From positions 1 to 15,624 of the forward strand of contig CAYFJI010000043.1 of assembly GCA_964343365.1 (NCBI GenBank): a stretch of DNA of 15,624 bases. The letters are read 5' to 3'. The number at the start of each line of letters is the position of its first letter. Position 1 is the stretch's first letter. The position numbers were made by a program, and so were the translations under genes. The DNA is from CAJXWH01 sp964343365. GTDB lineage: Bacteria; Pseudomonadota; Gammaproteobacteria; Arenicellales; UBA868. This document shows positions 1-6,664 of this stretch, piece after piece. The notes below the pieces were generated by a model. It made no database searches and was not told where the DNA came from. It was given only the letters and a program-made list of their open reading frames with translations.

Positions 1-1591
1 TTTCATCTATTGGAACAGCAATCACAGTGAGTCGCTGTTCTTTGAACCAGTCACCCACAGTATCTGATAACTCGTCCAACGTAGATACATTCACCGCCCG
101 AACCCCAAAGCCACTAGCCACTTGCGCCCAATTAACAGGACGGAAATCAACTCCCCTATGGGGTAAGTTTCTATTCTTCTGGGCAACCTTAATTACAGCA
201 AGTGATCGGTCACAAAAAACAATCAACAGCGGTTTTACACGCATGCGTACTGCAGTCTCCAATTCTTGAACCATCATTCCAAAACCACCGTCACCGATGA
301 TACCAATTACCGGCCGTTCTGGATTCATCAGCGAGGCCGCTAAGGCCGTGGGTACACCGTAACCCATCGATGACATTCCGTTTGACACAAAAAAGCTACC
401 TGGAACCAAGCTTCGCCAAGATTGCAAAGTAAGCATTTTGTGAGCACCTACATCCACTGCAACAATGGTCTCAGATGGTAACATTTCCTGCAATAGTTTT
501 AAGGTATGAAATGGCGATAACCCAACATCGCTTGACGATTGAGTTGGTTCAATGTCTATTTTTACATGACGCTGAACATTCTGAATATCTGTGTCGCTCC
601 ATAAATGAGTACCGTTGTAACTATCTGTCAATTGCATAACTAGCTTATCGACATCCCCGATGCATTCAATCATCGGTTTAAATTCTCCATATGCAATGGA
701 GACATTGGCGATTGACAAAATACAGCGATTAAAATGCCAAGCTTGAGCTGACTCAACAGTATCAAAGCCAAATCCAATAACAACATCACTCTTTTCAATG
801 CACTGAATGATATGTGAGTCGCCAGCGGCCGAAGCCACTATTCCCAGAAAATTTTCTGCATCTTCATCTCCTATACCTTTAGCCTGGGGTAGAACTGCGA
901 ACGGGATTCCTGTTTTGGAAAAAAAATTGCGGACAGCTTTCGCATCCTTCTCTGGATCTAACGCCATGCCAATAATTCCAACTGGAGTGCATGCTTGGTT
1001 TAAAACACTGGCTAATTGACTTAAGTTGCCATTATTAGCAATAGTATTGATCTCTTCATGATCCTGCCCTTCTAATTCCTGGTCTGGTTTAAGCGCAATA
1101 GCCGTTGGCAAAGACAGAAATACTGGCCCTTTTGGGCTTTGGCCTGCTAAATTTATCGCCCTAGCTACTTTTGATCTGGTGTTAATCCCGTCAAGCGCTT
1201 CAGACCATTTAGAAGCGGGTTCAAAAATATCATTTAGTGGGATGTCTTGTTTCTGATTTTTTTGACTAACATCACTTGCTGAGCGGGCAGATATGGCTAA
1301 CATTGGGTCTCTATCTAGAAGTGCCGATCCTATACCAAGTAGTAAGTTACATGCCCCCGGACCTAAGGTGGATAAACAGGCCCCCGGTGTTCCAGTTATT
1401 CTTCCAATGGTGGCTGCCATAAACGCCGCTGCTGATTCGTGTCCAACCAATATAAACTCAATGTTATTGCGAGCTAATGCTTCGATTAGATCAACAACTT
1501 CACCACCTGGGTGCCCAAATACATAACGGATACCAGCTGCATATAGCTCGTTAGCGAGTATATCTCCGCATGAATCGGCTTTGTTATTCAT
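1..1591 (-). CDS. Thiamine-diphosphate enzyme, acetolactate-synthase-like; 3' end cut by window edge
   Basis: About 530 residues are visible, nearly the full family length of roughly 550; the last codons lie outside the window. The three-part ThDP fold is clear. The N-terminal pyrimidine-binding domain has the activating glutamate E52 in VGHESAAAFMA and the LGPGACN loop around residues 76-82. The C-terminal PP domain has the cofactor motif GDGGFG at 433-438. The metal-ligand position 27 residues after the GDG aspartate holds D461 (VFCDRS), a conservative change from the common Asn, followed by SLAVIKVAQ as in uncharacterised ALS-like ThDP enzymes. An in-frame TAA lies four codons upstream of the ATG, so the start is secure; there is no clear Shine-Dalgarno. 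It would decarboxylate a 2-oxo acid, or ligate or cleave a C-C bond; the substrate is unknown. It is the last visible gene of the minus-strand run, 80 bases after the glucarate-dehydratase-like gene, which suggests it handles an oxo acid made there (inference). Confidence 0.9.
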   Translation of the reverse strand, partial: MNNKADSCGDILANELYAAGIRYVFGHPGGEVVDLIEALARNNIEFILVGHESAAAFMAATIGRITGTPGACLSTLGPGACNLLLGIGSALLDRDPMLAISARSASDVSQKNQKQDIPLNDIFEPASKWSEALDGINTRSKVARAINLAGQSPKGPVFLSLPTAIALKPDQELEGQDHEEINTIANNGNLSQLASVLNQACTPVGIIGMALDPEKDAKAVRNFFSKTGIPFAVLPQAKGIGDEDAENFLGIVASAAGDSHIIQCIEKSDVVIGFGFDTVESAQAWHFNRCILSIANVSIAYGEFKPMIECIGDVDKLVMQLTDSYNGTHLWSDTDIQNVQRHVKIDIEPTQSSSDVGLSPFHTLKLLQEMLPSETIVAVDVGAHKMLTLQSWRSLVPGSFFVSNGMSSMGYGVPTALAASLMNPERPVIGIIGDGGFGMMVQELETAVRMRVKPLLIVFCDRSLAVIKVAQKNRNLPHRGVDFRPVNWAQVASGFGVRAVNVSTLDELSDTVGDWFKEQRLTVIAVPIDE

Positions 1592-1671
1592 TTTGGGGGA
1601 TTACACCCTCGAAACGTTGTGCAAGATAGACGCGTTGCTCTATGACACCAAGTGCAGCTTGGAACATACAC

Positions 1672-2892
1672 TTACCAACGAGGCAGTAATGGTACATGTT
1701 GAGATAGTAGAGGGTCCCCAGTAATTGACGTTTCCTTAGCATCTCGATACTTCTTCGCTAATTGACTAAACTCATTAAGCTTGTCTTGGTCAAGGCTTAC
1801 ACCAAGTCCTGGTTTATCTGGTACCGCCATTGCCCCTCCTTCAGTATTCATCATTCCGTTTTCAATAATATCATCCACTAGGTGATGGTAGTGAGCATCC
1901 GCTGCATACGATAGATTTGGGATTACTGATGCCAAATGAAGCTGTGCAGCCATAGAAATGCCAAACTCTCCTTGGCTGTGCATTGACACACCGACCTGAA
2001 ATGTCTCTAATGTCGCAGCCGCATGCCGGGCTTGGCGTAAACCACCATAAAAATGGGGGTCAACTAGGATCGCATCCACTGCTTTGAGTTCGATTGCAGA
2101 CGCAAAATCATCGGGTGTCACGACAGACATATTCGACGCAAGTGAAAGCCATGGGCACTTGCTGTTTACTCGGGCCATGCCTCTTATTCCCCAAACTGGA
2201 TCTTCCAGATATTCCAAATCTAACTCACGCATTTTCATCGCCAATGATAACGTTGTACCGACAGACCATGCGCCATTTGGATCTACTCTAATCTTAATGT
2301 TCGGGAACTGATTACGCAATTCTCTAATGGTATTGAGTTCATGGTGCGGGTTTAATACGCCAGCCTTGAATTTGAGAGTCTCAAATCCATGTGAATTGAC
2401 TTCCTTCCTTGCATAAGCGGCCATATCTTTCGCGTTACTAATTTCTCCTACCTTACCTTCATTGGGATATCTATAAAAGAGGTATGCGGCAAGAGGAATA
2501 TTTTTACGAATTTGACCGCCTAACAAATCATAAACAGGTCGACCAACAATTTTTCCTTGAATGTCCATACAAGCCATCTCTATCGCAGCGAATGCATGGT
2601 TTACACTTCCAAACAGCTTAGCTTCCGCCGGATTACCTACTTGCCAGCGCAACCGCTCAGTATTGAATGGGTCTGTGCCCACTATGAGAGGTATCAGTTC
2701 TTTAAGACAAGCTTCACGACTGCCACCGGCATTGCATTCACCTAAACCAACTATTCCATCTTCAGTTTCTATTTCAATCACTAAACGGTGAATAGCAGTA
2801 TCAACCCCTGTCGAATATCGTAAAGGCGCATGCACCGGTATGCTAGCTGGCGTGACTCGAATATTACCAATCTTGGTTGCGTTGTCCTTCAT
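1672..2892 (-). CDS. Glucarate dehydratase-like enolase-superfamily enzyme
   Basis: A 406-residue mandelate-racemase/muconate-lactonising-type protein of the glucarate dehydratase subgroup. The barrel residues are in place: K174-F-K176 (general base Lys), metal ligands D204 (DPNGAW), E230 (LEDPVWG) and N254 (ASNMS), then D278 and H305 (SMHSQGEFGI), the His-Asp dyad. Spacings are close to those I recall for E. coli GlucD (K205/K207, D235, E260, N289, D313, H339). The N-terminal capping domain holds substrate-specificity loops, and MDIQGKIVGRPVYDLLGG is the usual domain junction. Expected chemistry is Mg2+-dependent dehydration of an acid sugar (aldarate or aldonate) to a 2-keto-3-deoxy acid. 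The actual substrate cannot be told from sequence. It lies 78 bases downstream of the SDR gene and 80 bases upstream of the ThDP gene, consistent with a short catabolic pathway. The cytosolic enzyme looks intact. Confidence 0.88.
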   Translation of the reverse strand: MKDNATKIGNIRVTPASIPVHAPLRYSTGVDTAIHRLVIEIETEDGIVGLGECNAGGSREACLKELIPLIVGTDPFNTERLRWQVGNPAEAKLFGSVNHAFAAIEMACMDIQGKIVGRPVYDLLGGQIRKNIPLAAYLFYRYPNEGKVGEISNAKDMAAYARKEVNSHGFETLKFKAGVLNPHHELNTIRELRNQFPNIKIRVDPNGAWSVGTTLSLAMKMRELDLEYLEDPVWGIRGMARVNSKCPWLSLASNMSVVTPDDFASAIELKAVDAILVDPHFYGGLRQARHAAATLETFQVGVSMHSQGEFGISMAAQLHLASVIPNLSYAADAHYHHLVDDIIENGMMNTEGGAMAVPDKPGLGVSLDQDKLNEFSQLAKKYRDAKETSITGDPLLSQHVPLLPRW

Positions 2893-2970
2893 AAGGTATG
2901 GAACTCTATGGACTAAAAATTCTATTTATATTTAAATTCTAACTTCAACATAATTTGGCTGAATCTCGGT

Positions 2971-3744
2971 CTACCACTCAGAACCACCCGTCAGAGCGAT
3001 GGCCTGTCCGGTCATACCGCGCGCAGATTCGCTTGCCAAATATAGCATTAGATCTGCCTGCTCATCAGGTTCTGTAATTCGGTTCATTGGATACTTTGCA
3101 ACAGTTTTTGCCCAGAGTGCCTCAGAAGTAATGCCTTCCCTTTTTGCTTGCTCATTGATCGCGAAGTCTGCTCTTTCTGTTTTAACCCATGCTGGGCAAA
3201 TTGTATTTACGGTTATCCCGCGTCCGGCAACCTCCAAGGCCAAACCCCGAGTCAAACCAAGTAAACCTGTTTTTGCGCTGCACTTGGCAGTCCAGCTAGG
3301 TTCACAACGAAACGATGAGGTGGCAGCCACAAATATTATTCGGCCCCACTCCTTTTTAATCATAGATGGTAAAACAGCCTTACTGCATCTGTAGCAACCA
3401 GTTAAGTCTGTATCAAGAACTCGTATCCACTCCTCGTCAGGTTGATCAACTACATCGCCAAAATGTGAGTAGCCATGGGAACAAATTAGAACATCAACCT
3501 GCCCGAACTTGTTAATCGCGTGATCGATCATAGATTTGACAGAATTCATTTGCCGAACATCCACATGAGTCCCTATGACGTCATAACCTAGATCATTTAG
3601 CATGGGTACGGCAATTTCAAGTTTCTGATTATTGCTCGTTGATATACATAATCTGGCCCCCATTTCACCAAAACGTTTTGCAGTAGCGAGTCCTATGCCG
3701 CTTGCCCCACCCGTGATCAGTACTACTTTTCCATCAAGTGACAT
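2971..3744 (-). CDS. Short-chain dehydrogenase/reductase-fold protein with an altered catalytic tetrad
   Basis: A 257-residue classical-SDR-length protein. The N-terminal nucleotide-binding motif TGGASGIG (11-18) is perfect, and the C-terminal ALTGGSEW is typical of the fold. The start is supported by GGAGA six bases upstream of the ATG. The active site is odd. In the usual YxxxK motif the Tyr position is Lys (K154-C-S-A-K158, codon AAG). The catalytic Ser position 13 residues before it aligns with A141 (S143 and S144 are nearby). The tetrad Asn position (NltG) is D113 in TDLTG. NAG after strand 4 is SHG, and the PG motif is PA. Only K158 is kept with certainty. It may be non-catalytic, use other residues, or bind NAD(P) structurally. 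By context it would act on sugar-acid or amine intermediates of this gene run, but that is inference. The SDR fold is certain; the oxidoreductase activity is not. Confidence 0.85.
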   Translation of the reverse strand: MSLDGKVVLITGGASGIGLATAKRFGEMGARLCISTSNNQKLEIAVPMLNDLGYDVIGTHVDVRQMNSVKSMIDHAINKFGQVDVLICSHGYSHFGDVVDQPDEEWIRVLDTDLTGCYRCSKAVLPSMIKKEWGRIIFVAATSSFRCEPSWTAKCSAKTGLLGLTRGLALEVAGRGITVNTICPAWVKTERADFAINEQAKREGITSEALWAKTVAKYPMNRITEPDEQADLMLYLASESARGMTGQAIALTGGSEW

Positions 3745-3947
3745 GGTTGTTCTCCAATATTAGCTATAAAAATGAACTGACAATTTTAGTTGGTAAATAA
3801 TATCCTATTTTGTTTCAAACCATTAAGCCTAATTAAGAAATTGAGGGTGACCAATGTATGCTTTACACGATTATTTTTTACGCTATACAAAAATCTATGC
3901 CGACACTGAACTGATCAAATACTGAGTTGTCTACATTACGAGTTACT
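3745..3947. other. 203-base gap between MttB-like and SDR genes
   Basis: This is the largest gap inside the minus-strand run. It is very AT-rich and shows no coding frame of note, no tRNA and no clear T-tailed hairpin. A TTGTCA followed 15 bases later by TAATAT lies just before the SDR Shine-Dalgarno on the minus strand. The spacing is short and the -10-like box sits almost on the ribosome site, so I do not call a promoter. A second transcription start for the three downstream genes remains possible. Confidence 0.4.
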
Positions 3948-5501
3948 CTAGCTATCATTGTTTGATTGAATTTCCTGTTTCCTTGCATCAACATATTCAT
4001 TAATTGCGTCTTGACGTCCTTGATCTAACTCAGGCGCCTCAAAATCTTCAATAATAGACTGCCATATGTCAGTAGCCCGTCGGGTAGCATCTCTTGACCC
4101 AGATTCAGCCCAGCTTTCATTATTTTGCCAGTCGCTCAAAATTGGATTATAAAAAGCCGTCTCATAGCGTTCTAGCGTGTGCTTTGTACCAAAAAAATGC
4201 CCTCCAGGCACCACCGAACCAATGCTATCTAGGGCTAGTTCTTCTTGATTTATAGTAGGTGTAGTAGAGAAGAATGAAGACATATGCTGCAAAATTTCAA
4301 CATCAATGACAACTTTTTCAAAAGACGCGACCAAACCACCCTCGAGCCAACCTGCAGCGTGGTACAAAAGATTCGCCCTTCCAAGCATAGCACTCCAACA
4401 AGACATCTGAGTTTCATAAACCGCTTGTGCATCTGCTATGTTTGATGCATTACAGCCACTACTTCGATACGGTATTCCATATCGACGCGCCAATTGGCCG
4501 CCGACTAGATTAGCTTTCCCATTCTCTGGAGTTCCAAATGTTGGCGCTCCTGACCGCATGTCAACATTTGATGTGAAGCCACCATAGACTACTAGCGACC
4601 CTGGAAAAAATAGCTGGATCATCGCTATGCTAAATAGAGCTTCCGCATTCTGTTGAGCGAGTGCCGCCCCCAAAGTCACGGGCGCCATCGCACCCATCAA
4701 AGTAAAAGGGGTAACGATCGTAGCTTGGCCATATTCAGCCAGCGCAAGCGCAGCATCTGACATTGCTTCATCTAACTTACGGGGAGAATTAATGTTTATA
4801 TTTCCCAGAAGAGATGGACTTAAGGCTAATTCTTTTAATGATAATCCACGCGCAAGAGCTACCATTTCAACAGCGTCTCGGATACGGTCGCGTCCTAGTG
4901 GAACAGCTGCAAATACCTTGTCACTCAACATCAGGGTTGATCGATACGTATCAAGGTGTCTCGTATTAGGATGAAGATCGATAGGTGCGATTGTTTGATT
5001 CCCAAAAAAATGAATCGCATTAAATGCTTGGCCGAGTTTTACCAGGCTCTGATAGTCTTTAAAATTAGCTGGACGGCGTCCTCTAATAAAATCGTGTACA
5101 TTAGGAGGGCCTGAGACCATGCCAAAATGAATCTGATCGCCGCCTATTTCTAGCTGACGGTTCGGATTTCTTGGGGTAAGAGTGAATGAACTTGGTGCGC
5201 TGTCAATAATCTCCAAGATCTTATCTCTGTCTATTCTAACGATACCGCTACTCCAATTTACATTAGCACCAACTTCTTCAAAACGCTCTTTCACCTGCTG
5301 GCTTAAAACTTCTATTCCATGCTGTTCAAGTATTGTCATAGATGCATCGTGGATCAAATCTAAATCCTTATCTTCCAACGGTTCTAATGCAGAATAGGAA
5401 GTATGAATTTCTGCCCACGGCAACTGCGGGAACGCCTTTTTGCTCGATCGGGAAGTCCGTACTTTGCGACGGCGACTGGTTCGTTTAGTTTGTCGGCTCA
5501 A
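3948..5501 (-). CDS. MttB/MtgB-family (quaternary) amine methyltransferase, non-pyrrolysine
   Basis: A 517-residue member of the trimethylamine methyltransferase family. After a very basic N-terminal tail (residues 1-22, RRRK and RSSKK runs, seen in many proteobacterial members) comes the TIM-barrel body with family-typical segments such as FGMVSGPPNVHD, NININSPRKLD, GAMAPVTLGAALAQQN and GGFTSNVDMRSGAPTFGTPE. The frame is open throughout with no in-frame amber, so it belongs to the non-pyrrolysine branch. That branch includes enzymes for glycine betaine, carnitine or proline betaine, which transfer a methyl to a corrinoid protein. No corrinoid protein, RamA-like activator or tetrahydrofolate methyltransferase partner is in the window, so the acceptor must be elsewhere or the role differs. 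The start is TTG; an in-frame TAG lies five codons upstream and the next internal Met is residue 54, so TTG is the reasonable choice. The gap to the upstream oxidoreductase gene is 135 bases. Confidence 0.87.
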   Translation of the reverse strand: MSRQTKRTSRRRKVRTSRSSKKAFPQLPWAEIHTSYSALEPLEDKDLDLIHDASMTILEQHGIEVLSQQVKERFEEVGANVNWSSGIVRIDRDKILEIIDSAPSSFTLTPRNPNRQLEIGGDQIHFGMVSGPPNVHDFIRGRRPANFKDYQSLVKLGQAFNAIHFFGNQTIAPIDLHPNTRHLDTYRSTLMLSDKVFAAVPLGRDRIRDAVEMVALARGLSLKELALSPSLLGNININSPRKLDEAMSDAALALAEYGQATIVTPFTLMGAMAPVTLGAALAQQNAEALFSIAMIQLFFPGSLVVYGGFTSNVDMRSGAPTFGTPENGKANLVGGQLARRYGIPYRSSGCNASNIADAQAVYETQMSCWSAMLGRANLLYHAAGWLEGGLVASFEKVVIDVEILQHMSSFFSTTPTINQEELALDSIGSVVPGGHFFGTKHTLERYETAFYNPILSDWQNNESWAESGSRDATRRATDIWQSIIEDFEAPELDQGRQDAINEYVDARKQEIQSNNDS

Positions 5502-5636
5502 ATTTTTCTCGCTCTATGCTGCCAGAATTTATCAGTGATAAACCTCTAGATTTTGGTGATGTTATTGTTGAATAATTTGTTTTCAAATCTTGGTGATTCA
5601 TAATCAATGATTCAACCCACATTTAGCAGAAAATTT

Positions 5637-6632
5637 CTATATTGTTAATACAATTTTACCAATATGGGTGCTGGTTTCCATTAACCGATGCGCATCGGAT
5701 GCACGAGCGAGGGGAAACGTTTTGTAGATTATTGGCCTAATTTTTTTTTCTTCTAACAACGGCCACACGAATTTACGCAAATCCCCTGCAATCGCGCCTT
5801 TCTGAGATATTGTTTGGGGTCGTAATGTTGAACCGGTAAAAACAAGTCGTTTGGTCATAATAGGTCTAAGATCAAGAGAAACTTTACTGGACATAAGAAA
5901 TGCGATTTGGACTAAGCGCCCACCGACAGCCAGTGCCTGTATGTTTCGCTCTATATAAGACCCGCCTACCATATCAAGAATTAGCTCCACCCCATTATCT
6001 TGGGTTAGATTAGCAACAACTTCAACAAAGTCTTCTGTTTTGTAATTGATGCTTCTAAAAGCGCCTAAGTTATCACATGCTAGGCACTTGTCATCAGACC
6101 CTGCAGTTGTAATTACTTTAGCTCCAAAATGTTTAGCCAATTGAATTGCAGTTGTGCCGATACCGCTAGAACCACCATGGATCAAAACATTTTCACCGGG
6201 CTGCAGAGATCCTTTTTGAAAAACATTGGTCCAAACTGTAAAGTAGGTTTCGGGAATAGCTGCAGCCTCGATGAGCGTAAGCGTTGACGGACATGGCAAA
6301 CATTGTGGAGCTGGAGCTACGCAATATTCAGCATAACCACCTCCGGCGACTAATGCACAAACAGCATCATTTAGCTTCAAACTCCTACAGTTTTCCCCAA
6401 CGGCTACCACAGTACCAGCAACCTCTAATCCGGGTATCGTAGATACATGCGCGGGCGGCTTATATTTGCCCTGTCGTTGAAGAATATCAGGGCGATTTAC
6501 TCCCGCAGCAGTAACTTTGATCAGAACCTCGTCTGGGCCTGGAGACGGTAGTGGACCTATAGCAGTAGCCAACATTTCACATCCACCAGAGGCCTTAATC
6601 TCAACATAACACATTTCACTGGGAAGCTTCAT
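5637..6632 (-). CDS. Zinc-independent quinone oxidoreductase, PIG3/QOR-like MDR family
   Basis: A 331-residue medium-chain dehydrogenase/reductase. The GroES-like N-terminal half carries AAGVNRPDILQRQGKY (42-57) and PGLEVAGTV (67-75). The Rossmann half begins NVLIHGGSSGIGTTAIQLAKHFGA (148-171) with the NADPH-binding GGSSGIG. The catalytic and structural zinc cysteines of alcohol dehydrogenases are absent, as expected for the QOR/PIG3 branch. It should reduce quinones or alpha,beta-unsaturated carbonyls with NADPH in the cytosol; the substrate is not predictable. It starts 32 bases after the LanM-type dehydratase gene, so the two are probably co-transcribed. A double-bond reductase beside a Ser/Thr dehydratase recalls the reductases that turn dehydroalanine into D-alanine in some lanthipeptides, some of which are also MDR-family (LtnJ type). 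A PIG3-like housekeeping role is equally possible. A GAG about nine bases before the ATG may serve for ribosome binding. Confidence 0.88.
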   Translation of the reverse strand: MKLPSEMCYVEIKASGGCEMLATAIGPLPSPGPDEVLIKVTAAGVNRPDILQRQGKYKPPAHVSTIPGLEVAGTVVAVGENCRSLKLNDAVCALVAGGGYAEYCVAPAPQCLPCPSTLTLIEAAAIPETYFTVWTNVFQKGSLQPGENVLIHGGSSGIGTTAIQLAKHFGAKVITTAGSDDKCLACDNLGAFRSINYKTEDFVEVVANLTQDNGVELILDMVGGSYIERNIQALAVGGRLVQIAFLMSSKVSLDLRPIMTKRLVFTGSTLRPQTISQKGAIAGDLRKFVWPLLEEKKIRPIIYKTFPLARASDAHRLMETSTHIGKIVLTI

Positions 6633-6664
6633 TGTCGTAATCTCAAAAAATTATAGAAAATCTA

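Noticed and set aside
27..1526. Several plus-strand open frames of 70-80 codons
   Set aside because: All lie antisense to the ThDP enzyme gene, which reads without interruption through the whole stretch with its cofactor motifs.
2999..3394. Open frame of 131 codons on the plus strand
   Set aside because: It is exactly antisense to the SDR-fold gene, whose protein is clearly conserved; the antisense product resembles nothing.
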